Assembly (NCBI GenBank): GCA_002687025.1
Contig: NYZG01000294.1
Coordinates: forward strand, 1-10,256
From: Candidatus Poribacteria bacterium
GTDB taxonomy: Bacteria; Poribacteria; WGA-4E; GCA-2687025
Length of the DNA: 10,256 nucleotides
Direction: 5' to 3'
Positions within the stretch are counted from its first letter, which is position 1. Every line of letters begins with the position of its first letter. The notes beneath the pieces are model-generated. The model ran no database searches, was not told the DNA's origin, and saw only the letters and a list, made by a program, of their open reading frames with translations. The position numbers and the translations under genes were made by a program. Shown one piece after another: positions 1 to 6,351 of this stretch.

Positions 1-1
1 C

Positions 2-208
2 AAACGTCGTTCACGTCACCCGGGTCGTCGTCCGAAGTTCGACAAAGACCTGTATCGCGAGCGCAATCGCGTGGAACGCGCGATCAGCCGGCTCAAGCAG
101 TTCCGCCGCATTGCCACGCGATATGAGAAGCGCGCGTGGAACTATCATGCCTTTGTCCTCATCGGAGCCATCGTGGTCTGGGTCAAGCATTTGTCAGACA
201 CGCCCTAG
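2..208 (+). CDS. IS5-family transposase, C-terminal end (partial)
   Basis: This is the last 68 codons of a DDE transposase; the start lies left of the window. The visible protein has the conserved IS5-type C-terminal block: the catalytic-glutamate region with YRERNRVERAISRLKQFRRI, then ATRYEKRAWNYHAFVLIGA and a hydrophobic run ending in HLSDTP. In this family the ERN...RLKQFRRIATRYEK region carries the third acidic residue of the DDE triad. The reading frame is open from base 2 to the TAG at 206-208. The last codons overlap what looks like the IS right end, which is common in this family. No start or upstream domain is visible, so intactness cannot be judged. The family call is firm; the IS5 subgroup (IS1031 or IS427-like) is a guess. 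Confidence 0.88.
   Translation, partial: KRRSRHPGRRPKFDKDLYRERNRVERAISRLKQFRRIATRYEKRAWNYHAFVLIGAIVVWVKHLSDTP
188..208. repeat. Probable right terminal inverted repeat of the IS5-family element
   Basis: The end of the transposase gene reads, on the opposite strand, CTAGGGCGTGTCTGACAAAT. This resembles the G-rich terminal repeats of IS5-group elements that begin just inside a CTAG or TNA target. The matching left end is outside the window, so this rests on position (overlapping the transposase stop) and general resemblance only. Confidence 0.35.
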
Positions 209-223
209 CCCGAGGGGCGTTTT
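201..223 (+). terminator. Possible rho-independent terminator after the transposase
   Basis: CGCCCT (201-206) can pair with GGGGCG (214-219), allowing one G-T wobble, around a 7-base loop, and is followed directly by TTTT (220-223). This fits an intrinsic terminator on the plus strand. The left arm lies within the last transposase codons and the right arm in flanking DNA, so it may be fortuitous. Confidence 0.4.
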
Positions 224-243
224 CTCACTCCCGGTTCGTGAGG

Positions 244-816
244 TCATGCCTTCGGCATCTCCACGAACCACGATGCGAACGGCGCGTCGTCGCGCGTGGC
301 GTGGACGGTTAGCCCCAAGCGCGCGAAGAACCCGTCGACGGCGGACTTCACCCCGAACTCCCCCAGCTTCGGGAACACGGCGTCGATGTAGTCATGACCG
401 GCAAATAGCGCCCCAGGGCCGAGCGTGGGAAGCCATAGCCCGAGGTCTTGCGTGACCGATGCGTAGTCGTGACGGGCGTCCAGGTACACGAAGTCGAGGC
501 TGCCATGCGCGATGCGTCCCGCGGCGTCCTCGGACGTCATGCGCCAGATGGAGCTCCGCTCTCGATAGCGGGCAAGTCGAGCAATCGTCCGTCGATGGCA
601 CAGGTCGTGTTGCGCCTGAGAGACGTTCGCGACGTCGCGGTACGCGTCGGCGGCGTCCGCCATCCACGGGTCCACCGACGTGAGGTGTGTGCCCTCCCAG
701 TGTTCGAGGATATGCGTCGAGAACCTGCCCTCCTGGACGCCGACCTCAACGCCACGTCCTCGAAGCCCGAGCGAGTTCAGGAGCGTGGGCAGTTCATCGC
801 GCGTCGCCAATTCCAT
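244..816 (-). CDS. Class I SAM-dependent methyltransferase (Methyltransf_24-like)
   Basis: The gene encodes a 190-residue soluble protein likely to transfer a methyl group from S-adenosylmethionine to an unknown small molecule or sugar. The SAM-binding glycine motif is GVEVGVQEGRFS (residues 22-33), followed by the acidic residue of SVDPW (47-51). Then come FVYLDARHDYASVTQDL (109-125) and GALFAGHDY (135-143), typical of the family where metal or substrate binds near a central D/H pair. The start is set at 816 rather than the longer 867 start because its ATG shares one base with the TGA of the upstream dioxygenase gene (TGATG), implying translational coupling. I see no good separate Shine-Dalgarno. 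The length matches a single Rossmann domain. No signal peptide is seen, so it is probably cytoplasmic. The substrate is unknown; pairing with an oxygenase suggests metabolite tailoring. Confidence 0.83.
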   Translation of the reverse strand: MELATRDELPTLLNSLGLRGRGVEVGVQEGRFSTHILEHWEGTHLTSVDPWMADAADAYRDVANVSQAQHDLCHRRTIARLARYRERSSIWRMTSEDAAGRIAHGSLDFVYLDARHDYASVTQDLGLWLPTLGPGALFAGHDYIDAVFPKLGEFGVKSAVDGFFARLGLTVHATRDDAPFASWFVEMPKA

Positions 817-1640
817 CACCGGCCCCGAGGCGAGGACTCGGCGATCGCCTGGAGTTCGGCGGACCAATCCTCATGCCATCGTCCGGGGCGCCGGAGGAGC
901 TTCCGCTGCCGAGGAGTGCACCGCGCGACGCACTCGTCCGACGGCGAGACAACCCAGTCGGCATGGTGTGACGGCTCGTAGGAGAAGAACAGCGTGCGCC
1001 GCTGCCGCGTCATGTTCGCACCGGGGTATCCGGCGTGGTACAGGTTCTCGGTGAATATCGCCGGCTGCCCGGCGGCGAGGTCGAGGATGCGAAGCTCTGG
1101 GAGCGCTTCCGCGTCGTCGAGGTCGAACGGCGGTCGCATGTCCACCAGATGACTGCCCGGGATGACGGACAGCGTCCCAGTGTCGGCGTTCTGATCGGCG
1201 AGCGGGACGACGAGCTTCACCATCTCGATCTGCGGCGACCCTCGGTGGTTCAGGTTGCGCGTTTGCCCGCCGTCCCGCACGGCGTGGTAGTCCGCCGGGC
1301 GGTTCGCGTCGCGGAAGTAGCCGTAGTTCTCGGTAATCCGTGGCGGGCGATTGAGCAGCGTGACCACCCACGGCAAGACGTAGTCCAAGTCGATCAGGGC
1401 GCCGAACGCAGGATCGAGCTCGATGATGTTTCGCACGACCGCCTGTATGCGGACGCCGTCCTCGCCGTCCCGCCGTTCGATGGCGACTCCTGGGTACGCG
1501 TCGGGATCGAAGTCCCGCGCGTCCATGTCGTCGATGGTGGCGTTCATGTCGCGTAGTCGGTCGGCGGGTATGCGCTCGTCGAAGACGTGGTAGCCACGGA
1601 GCATGAATCGGTACAGATCCTGGTCCGGCACGAACGCCAT
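816..1640 (-). CDS. Phytanoyl-CoA dioxygenase (PhyH) family protein
   Basis: The protein is 274 residues, the usual length for the Fe(II)/2-oxoglutarate-dependent PhyH family, whose members hydroxylate (rarely halogenate) small molecules. Family landmarks are SVIPGSH (158-164), AIFTENLYHAG (194-204) with the distal iron ligand candidate His202, and an arginine pair (214-215) placed to bind 2-oxoglutarate, followed by LFFSYEPSH. The proximal HxD iron motif is not evident: the candidates are His119 (HAV) and His132 (HRG). Start choice: an ATG at 1658 gives six extra residues, but a GGAGGAG ribosome site lies 6 nt before the ATG at 1640, so 1640 is preferred. It is the first gene of an operon with the methyltransferase. 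The substrate cannot be deduced. PhyH paralogues are numerous in Poribacteria-type genomes, so this may be one of many. Confidence 0.88.
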   Translation of the reverse strand: MAFVPDQDLYRFMLRGYHVFDERIPADRLRDMNATIDDMDARDFDPDAYPGVAIERRDGEDGVRIQAVVRNIIELDPAFGALIDLDYVLPWVVTLLNRPPRITENYGYFRDANRPADYHAVRDGGQTRNLNHRGSPQIEMVKLVVPLADQNADTGTLSVIPGSHLVDMRPPFDLDDAEALPELRILDLAAGQPAIFTENLYHAGYPGANMTRQRRTLFFSYEPSHHADWVVSPSDECVARCTPRQRKLLRRPGRWHEDWSAELQAIAESSPRGR

Positions 1641-1646
1641 GTCGCT

Positions 1647-1653
1647 CTCCTCC
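1647..1653 (-). promoter_or_regulatory. Shine-Dalgarno site deciding the dioxygenase start
   Basis: Read on the minus strand the sequence is GGAGGAG, then six bases, then ATG at 1640. It is the strongest ribosome site near this gene. It lies downstream of the alternative ATG at 1658, so it can serve only the 1640 start. Confidence 0.8.
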
Positions 1654-1666
1654 ACCATCTGCCGCG

Positions 1667-1696
1667 ATTATGACCGCGTCCGCACGCGCATCTCAA
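1667..1696 (-). promoter_or_regulatory. Sigma70-type promoter for the dioxygenase-methyltransferase operon
   Basis: On the minus strand a -35 box TTGAGA (1691-1696, five of six to TTGACA) is followed after 18 bases by a -10 box CATAAT (1667-1672, five of six to TATAAT). Such AT-rich hexamers stand out in this GC-rich spacer. Transcription would start near 1658-1660, giving a leader of about 20 nt that just holds the GGAGGAG site. A TSS this close to the 1658 ATG also argues against that ATG, unless translation is leaderless. Confidence 0.6.
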
Positions 1697-1750
1697 CCGC
1701 CTCCCTTTGGCGTCGCTTGCGCGGGAGGAGTTGTGGCGCGCGCGCCAGAT

Positions 1751-1780
1751 CCCCGTCACGTCCCCGCTGACGTGACGCGG
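1751..1780. promoter_or_regulatory. Palindrome in the divergent spacer, candidate operator
   Basis: CGTCACGTC (1754-1762) and GACGTGACG (1769-1777) form a perfect 9-bp inverted repeat around a 6-base spacer. After one mismatch, two more pairs extend it to 1751-1780. It sits between the divergent dioxygenase promoter and the PcfJ-like gene, upstream of both, as a dimeric regulator's operator would. No regulator gene is in the window. It could also simply be a hairpin in a transcript. Confidence 0.45.
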
Positions 1781-1813
1781 GTTGCCGCGGCAGGTTGGGA
1801 CGCCGATGCATCC

Positions 1814-1837
1814 GTACGCGTGTGGGGGTGGGCGTAC
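1814..1837. repeat. Short inverted repeat in the divergent spacer
   Basis: GTACGC (1814-1819) and GCGTAC (1832-1837) are perfect inverted copies, 12 bases apart around a G-rich stretch. They lie about 57 bases before the PcfJ-like start codon. This is a second, weaker candidate binding site; six base pairs can arise by chance in GC-rich DNA. Confidence 0.25.
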
Positions 1838-1893
1838 TCGCCGCGTCCTGACACATGCGGTGGGCGCCCATGGCGATCAGGGAGGACGTGTGA

Positions 1894-3597
1894 ATGGCTC
1901 GCCGAGCTAGGCGGCGGCATGGGGCCCGCGGGGGCGCCCATGTGGACATCGCCGCGCACGTGAAGTCTCTCGGCTTCCCGTCGGAGGCGGAGTATCGCGC
2001 GTGGCGCCGAATGCACGGCCTCTCGGGCGCAGCCGCCATCACGTGGGGCGAACGGTCTGAGGAGCGCGCGCTATTCCGGAGGCATGCCGAGGAATCGCAG
2101 GTCGAAGCGCGCATGCCGGAACACATCGAAGCTCTCGGCCTGCCGTCGGACGAAGCGTACGAGCGATGGCGTTCGGCGCACGGCTTCGGCCCGGGCCGGG
2201 CCACGACGCGGGCGCAGGTCGGACGCGAGCTACGGACGGCGGCCCGGCTGCGCGCCGACGTGGCTTTGGTCAGCGCACGGCGTATGACGACAAAACCGAT
2301 GCGTACGATCCAGCGAGTCCACGAACGCGAACTCGCCCGTGACGCGATGCCCACGCCGGCGCTCACGAGGATACACGACGCCTTCACCGCGGCGGACGCG
2401 CGGCTCGGCGCCCGTGACGCGCTATACGCCATACTCGGCCAGGTCGAGAGACGAGGAGACCTACTGAGTCTCGAAGCCGCCGTGCCGCAGTTCGCCGACG
2501 AGCCGGGCAACACGTACATCGACGGTATGCTCGCGCTGGCGTTGCGCCACGAGGCGTGGGTGCGTCCTGCGACGGATTGGCAGCCGGGCAGTCACAACTC
2601 GCGCCGCCAGTTCGCGTCGCTGGCCAGGCATCTCCTCGCCCGATACGACGTTCCCGGATTCATGGACTCGGTGTGGTTCCGAGGCGTCGGCCCGGTAGGG
2701 CGCCTGCGGCAGGGATGGTTCGTACGCGTTGCGGCCGGCACGAACATCCGCAAGGTGGACGGGCTCCCTCTCCGGCTGACAAAGAGGATGGCCCACTTGC
2801 TCATGCAGGCGCCGCGCTGGTTCACTGTCGACCAGGCGTTGCGATGGGCGCAGGTGGTGGGCATGAACGGCAGCGAGGCGCTGGCCGAGGCCGTCGTGGC
2901 GACGCGGCTCGGGGGTTCGTTCCAGGACGAGGAGTTCTGGGAATCCGTCGTGAAATTCCTCGTCTACAACCCGATGCTCGATCCGAGATGCGCCGACTCG
3001 ATCGTGGCATACATCCACGAGCAGAAGTACGAACCACGGCAGATCGCGTGCGACGACGGCCGATTGATCCAGGCAGGTCCACCACACCCCCGGTTCTCGA
3101 TGCGCACGCGCAAGGTCGGCGCCCTGCTGGCAGAGGTGGACGAATGGCGCGAGGAACGCGAGCGCGAGGAACGCGAGCGCGAGGAACAAGCCGCGCAGTC
3201 GTGGGACCCATCCGGCATCGACGCGTATGAACTCGTAGAGACCGACGAGTCGGGGAGCACACGCTGGAGCGTCAGCGAGCTCACGACCGTGAGCGCGCTC
3301 GCCATCGAGGGTCAGTCGATGCGTCACTGCGTCACCAGCTACGCCCAGTCGTGTCGCCGGGGTCGGCAGTCGATCTGGTCGCTGCAAGCCGAGGACGACG
3401 AGGGCGAGACGCGCCGTGTCCTGACTATCGCCGTCAAGAACAGGCCTCGGAAGGTGACGCAGGCGCGCGGAAAGTCCAACGCGCATCCTCTCGGCGGACA
3501 CCGTGGGCCGCAGCATCGAACGCGCATACGCGAGGGGTACCGGGTCATGTGTCAATGGGCCGCGGAAGCCGGGATAGTCGTTCCCAAGCACATCTAG
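1894..3597 (+). CDS. PcfJ-like domain protein with N-terminal repeats
   Basis: The protein is 567 residues with no signal peptide or membrane segment, so it is probably cytoplasmic. The C-terminal third (about 455-535) has PcfJ-like features: MRHCVTSYAQSC (476-487), with the conserved His-Cys and following Tyr, then RVLTIAV (508-514) and VTQARGKSNAHP (521-532). PcfJ was named from enterococcal plasmid pCF10 and has no established biochemical activity. The central part (290-405) resembles long uncharacterised proteins I recall from Planctomycetota-type genomes, with DGLPLRLTKRMAHLLMQAP. Residues 22-45 and 77-100 are two copies of an LGxPSxxxYxxWRxxHG motif. A charged linker REEREREEREREE (418-430) separates the middle and C-terminal parts. 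The start at 1894 has GGGAGG at 1880-1885, 8 nt upstream, and an in-frame TGA just before it. The gene stands alone, divergent from the dioxygenase operon. The function is unknown. Confidence 0.8.
   Translation: MARRARRRHGARGGAHVDIAAHVKSLGFPSEAEYRAWRRMHGLSGAAAITWGERSEERALFRRHAEESQVEARMPEHIEALGLPSDEAYERWRSAHGFGPGRATTRAQVGRELRTAARLRADVALVSARRMTTKPMRTIQRVHERELARDAMPTPALTRIHDAFTAADARLGARDALYAILGQVERRGDLLSLEAAVPQFADEPGNTYIDGMLALALRHEAWVRPATDWQPGSHNSRRQFASLARHLLARYDVPGFMDSVWFRGVGPVGRLRQGWFVRVAAGTNIRKVDGLPLRLTKRMAHLLMQAPRWFTVDQALRWAQVVGMNGSEALAEAVVATRLGGSFQDEEFWESVVKFLVYNPMLDPRCADSIVAYIHEQKYEPRQIACDDGRLIQAGPPHPRFSMRTRKVGALLAEVDEWREEREREEREREEQAAQSWDPSGIDAYELVETDESGSTRWSVSELTTVSALAIEGQSMRHCVTSYAQSCRRGRQSIWSLQAEDDEGETRRVLTIAVKNRPRKVTQARGKSNAHPLGGHRGPQHRTRIREGYRVMCQWAAEAGIVVPKHI
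1957..2196 (+). repeat. Two copies of a 24-residue motif in the PcfJ-like protein
   Basis: Copy 1 is encoded at 1957-2028 (residues 22-45) and copy 2 at 2122-2193 (residues 77-100). They share 10 of 24 residues, including H, LG, PS, Y, WR and HG at fixed spacing. The pattern recalls short helical repeats next to DNA-binding or nuclease domains in some phage-like proteins; that parallel is my impression only. Confidence 0.65.
3148..3186 (+). repeat. 15-bp tandem repeat, 2.6 copies
   Basis: CGCGAGGAACGCGAG occurs at 3148-3162 and 3163-3177, with a partial copy at 3178-3186, all identical. It encodes the RE/ER-rich charged helix-forming linker before the PcfJ-like C-terminal domain. The period is a multiple of three, so copy-number changes would keep the frame. 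Confidence 0.9.
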
Positions 3598-3656
3598 TGG
3601 TTCGCCACTGGACGACGTGCGATGTTCGCGAAGGAGCGGCGTCGGGCGTGCAGCGG

Positions 3657-3693
3657 TCACCGACTCGTCGGCAGGTCGCCTTCGCCGATCCTG
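3657..3693 (-). pseudogene. Possible relic of a second ASPIC/UnbV gene 3' end
   Basis: Positions 3661-3693 match 7758-7790 at 30 of 33 bases. In the 7758 copy this encodes the last residues of the UnbV fragment, ending EGDLPPSR-stop. Here the minus strand in the same register reads EGDLPTSR followed by TGA (3657-3659), so even the stop position is kept. Nothing further upstream in this frame looks like UnbV. It lies in the 144-base gap between the convergent PcfJ-like and protease genes. It could be a gene relic or a short dispersed repeat. Confidence 0.4.
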
Positions 3694-3710
3694 GCACTTC
3701 GAGAGGAACC

Positions 3711-3726
3711 CCGTCGCAGTCGACGG
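3711..3726. other. Small hairpin between convergent genes
   Basis: CCGTCG (3711-3716) and CGACGG (3721-3726) form a perfect 6-bp stem with a 4-base loop. It starts 15 bases beyond the stop of the minus-strand protease gene. There is no T-run on either strand, so it is at best a weak or factor-assisted terminator. Confidence 0.25.
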
Positions 3727-3741
3727 CGAACGGCGCCTAGA

Positions 3742-4353
3742 TTACTTCATCAACGCCATGCGTCGCAGCGCGCGGTGGTCGCCCGCCCGCATTTCGTAGA
3801 CATACACGCCGCTGGCGACCTGTTCGCCCAACTCGTTGCGACCGTCCCAATACGCGGCGTCGGTGGCGCTTGTGTAGTGGCCTCCGGCGCGACGACCCAG
3901 GTCCAACGAGCGTACGACGGCGCCGCCTTCCCCATAGATGCGGACGGTGACATCCGCCGCCTCTGTGAGCTCGAACGGCATCCACGTCTCCGGGTTGAGC
4001 GGGTTCGGGTAGTTCGGCAGCAGCCGCGTGACGCCGACGGGGATGCCGCTCAGCAGGCGCTTCAGGACGGCAACACCCGCGCGGTACGCCTCGGAGCCAT
4101 CGTCGGCTCGATTCGCCTGGGTCAGCCACTCTTGGATGATGTCGAAGTCGCCCGTCCTGGGCAGTTGCGGGGCGGCCGCGACGGCGCTGGTCGCCTCCCC
4201 GAAGTGCGACGCCACCATCACCAGATCGACGATCGTCACGACGCCATCTCGATCCGCGTCCCCAAGAACGTCCGCTCCCTTGACGCCAAACGACCGGGCA
4301 ACCATCGCCAGGTCGGCGATGTCGATGAGACCGTCGCCGTTGATATCCCAGGC
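3742..4353 (-). repeat. Shared C-terminal secretion module, copy 1
   Basis: This encodes residues 421-623 of the zinc protease: a dockerin-like pair of calcium loops, a helical linker and a FlgD/T9SS-like domain. It is a diverged direct repeat of 5737-6351. Positions 4199-4239 are identical over 41 bases to 6194-6234, across the second calcium loop and the helix after it. Confidence 0.9.
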
Positions 4354-5613
4354 GCCCGGGGATGTCTGCTCACGCAGCTCCAGTTCCCCAAGGGCCAGGA
4401 ACCCGTGCTGATCGATGACCCAGATTGCGTAGCCATGGTCGACGCCGCGCACCCGCCCGCGATGTCGTTGCCGATAGATGCCTCCGTCGTTCCAGATCGG
4501 GTCGATGCCATCACCGCCGAGCGACTCGGGTAGCGGGTCCTGGGCGGGCGGGTCCGCGCGGAATTCGAACGTGTACTCCGCGTCCGTTCGGCCGCCACCG
4601 TCGCGAGTGCCGTCCCAATACAGCTCAGGATGTCCTGCAGCGATTTGCCCGGGCGGCTGGTCCAGAAACTGGGCCCAGTGAGTGGTTGGAAGGAATTGTA
4701 CGGCGCCGATGCCGTCCGGATCCGTTACTCGGAAGGTCAGACGCGTCGCGTCGGTTGCAGCGTCATAGCTTCCATCAGGGGGTTCGACGACAGGAACAGA
4801 CGATGGGCCCGTGTCGAGTCCAACAGCGTCGTTGACGTAGCGCGACGTGTTCAGGAAGCGGACGTTCTGTGCTGACAGCCGGGCCTGGCTCGCCGCCTCT
4901 CTGCTCCACAGGGATCCGTAGCTCATGATGAACAATGGGCTGTTGAAATCGTGCATGAGCCCCAGAGCGTGCCCGATCTCATGCGCAACGTCGTCCCAGA
5001 AGGCCGCCTGACCCAAGCCCATCTGGACTACGCCACCTTCGGGATACCACGGTCCCCCTTCAGCCAGCATGGCGACCTCGATGTCATAGACTTCCACGAC
5101 GATGGAGTGACTGAAGTCGATGTCCAGTTCTCCCTGTGCGGTTCGGTCCACCAACTCCATGTCTAGGGCGTATCGGCCGGCCGCCGACGTTGGATCGTCT
5201 GGGTCCATAGCAAGGTAATGCTCGAAATCGTGCAATGCCGTGACCGTCTGGATTTCGATCTGCCCGTTGGCGTCTCGCACGGCCTCTATGTCCTTCGTGC
5301 CGAAGCCATGGACTTGCCTCTGTTCGGCGAAGAAAGCCAGGGCTTGCTCCATGCTCGAGCGGATCATGGGCGCGTAAGTCGGAAGCAGACTGGTTTGGTC
5401 CCGCGCGACGATATAGACGACCCGGATGCGCCTGGTGTATCTCGTGTCAACCTGCGCGGGGAGGAACCGTGTTCCCGGGCGCAAGTGGAACTCGGCCGTC
5501 GACCGGTCACGCAGGCCACGGAGGGACATCCCCTGGCAGGAGCGACGTGAATGGGCGACATCGCTCCCCAGGCTCACCACGATCAGCGCGGTCAGCGCAA
5601 TCCGGCGTCTCAT
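3742..5613 (-). CDS. Secreted metzincin-type zinc metalloprotease with dockerin and sorting domain
   Basis: The 623-residue precursor starts with RRR and a hydrophobic stretch (about 5-20), a likely signal peptide. The catalytic domain carries HEIGHALGLMHD (211-222), the metzincin motif HExxHxxGxxHD: three zinc-binding histidines (211, 215, 221) and the base Glu212. A Met-turn FIMSY (228-232) follows at short spacing, as in matrixin-like proteases. Residues about 275-350 look like a beta-rich domain. Residues 421-472 are a dockerin-like pair of calcium loops (D423-N425-D427-D431-D434; D452-D454-D456-D463). After a helical linker, residues 531-623 form a FlgD-Ig/T9SS-like domain beginning LLPNYPNPLNPETW and ending RRMALMK, the type removed or anchored after outer-membrane export. 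GAGGGG at 5622-5627, 8 nt before the ATG, supports the start. The target protein is unknown; it probably acts outside the cell. Confidence 0.9.
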   Translation of the reverse strand: MRRRIALTALIVVSLGSDVAHSRRSCQGMSLRGLRDRSTAEFHLRPGTRFLPAQVDTRYTRRIRVVYIVARDQTSLLPTYAPMIRSSMEQALAFFAEQRQVHGFGTKDIEAVRDANGQIEIQTVTALHDFEHYLAMDPDDPTSAAGRYALDMELVDRTAQGELDIDFSHSIVVEVYDIEVAMLAEGGPWYPEGGVVQMGLGQAAFWDDVAHEIGHALGLMHDFNSPLFIMSYGSLWSREAASQARLSAQNVRFLNTSRYVNDAVGLDTGPSSVPVVEPPDGSYDAATDATRLTFRVTDPDGIGAVQFLPTTHWAQFLDQPPGQIAAGHPELYWDGTRDGGGRTDAEYTFEFRADPPAQDPLPESLGGDGIDPIWNDGGIYRQRHRGRVRGVDHGYAIWVIDQHGFLALGELELREQTSPGAWDINGDGLIDIADLAMVARSFGVKGADVLGDADRDGVVTIVDLVMVASHFGEATSAVAAAPQLPRTGDFDIIQEWLTQANRADDGSEAYRAGVAVLKRLLSGIPVGVTRLLPNYPNPLNPETWMPFELTEAADVTVRIYGEGGAVVRSLDLGRRAGGHYTSATDAAYWDGRNELGEQVASGVYVYEMRAGDHRALRRMALMK

Positions 5614-5630
5614 CTCCTCATCCCCTCAGT
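5610..5630 (-). promoter_or_regulatory. Ribosome site and three-codon upstream ORF of the protease gene
   Basis: On the minus strand GAGGGG (5622-5627) is followed by ATGAGGAGATGA. The first ATG (5619-5621) opens a frame ATG-AGG-AGA-TGA whose stop overlaps the protease ATG (5611-5613). Ribosomes starting there would end exactly on the true start. A second purine tract (GAGGAG) abuts the true ATG, too close to act as its own Shine-Dalgarno. This may be chance in purine-rich leader sequence. Confidence 0.4.
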
Positions 5631-5736
5631 TCGCCGCCAGGCGCCGTCGCCATGCCTGCGGCTCTGGGAAGTAATAGCGCGGGGCCGGCGGGCTCGCCAC
5701 CCTACCGGAAGGCACGGCTCACTGGGTCAGGAAGAT

Positions 5737-6351
5737 TCACTTCATGACGACGATGCGTCGCGTCTCCCGAACATCGCCGGCCCTCAATCCGACGAAGTAC
5801 GTGCCGCTCGCGACCTCCTCGCTGTGGTCGTTGCGGCCGTCCCAGTGCGCGGCGCTGCTCGTCGCGTGGTACACGCCGGGAGCCCGATAGCCGAGCTCTA
5901 TCCGCCGAACGACGCGCCCAAGGACATCGTAGATGGTGAAGGTGACTTCTGCGGCCTCGTTCAGCTCGAACGGGATCCACGTCTCCGGGTTGAAAGGGTT
6001 GGGGTAGTTCGGCAGCAACCCCGTGGCGCCGTCCGGGACGCCGCTCAGAAGACGTTCCAGGACGGCGACGCCCGCGCGGTAGGCGTCGGAGCCGTCGTCG
6101 GCGCGCCTCGCCTGGATCACCCACTGCCGGATGAGGCCGGAGTCGCCGGTGCCGGGCAGCTGCGGCGCGGCCGCGATGACCCCGCGGGCCTCTCCGAAGT
6201 GCGACGCCACCATCACCAGATCGACGATCGTCACACTGCCATCGCCGTTGGCGTCCCCGGCCAGATCCACGCCCGATGCCCCGAACGCAGAGGCGACGAC
6301 AACCAGGTCGACGATGTCCACCACGCCGTCGCGGTTGACGTCCCAGGCGCT
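5737..6351 (-). repeat. Shared C-terminal secretion module, copy 2
   Basis: This encodes residues 412-615 of the DUF1566 protein and is the diverged partner of 3742-4353. Both copies keep the order of two calcium loops, an AAAPQLP linker, a helix with RADDGS.AYRAGVAVL.RLLSG, and the NYPNP..NPETW domain. The upstream parts of the two proteins are unrelated. Confidence 0.9.

Noticed and set aside
867..867. A longer methyltransferase start at 867, adding 17 residues.
   Set aside because: The extra residues lie inside the dioxygenase coding end and look unlike a methyltransferase N-terminus. The TGATG junction gives a natural start at 816.
3148..3186. The 15-bp tandem repeats considered as a CRISPR or regulatory iteron array.
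   Set aside because: There are no spacers, the repeats are in frame within the PcfJ-like gene, and they encode a charged helical linker.
2461..3660. A 399-codon minus-strand ORF opposite the PcfJ-like gene.
   Set aside because: The plus frame has recognisable PcfJ motifs and a ribosome site. The minus frame is an Arg/Pro-rich shadow with no domain.
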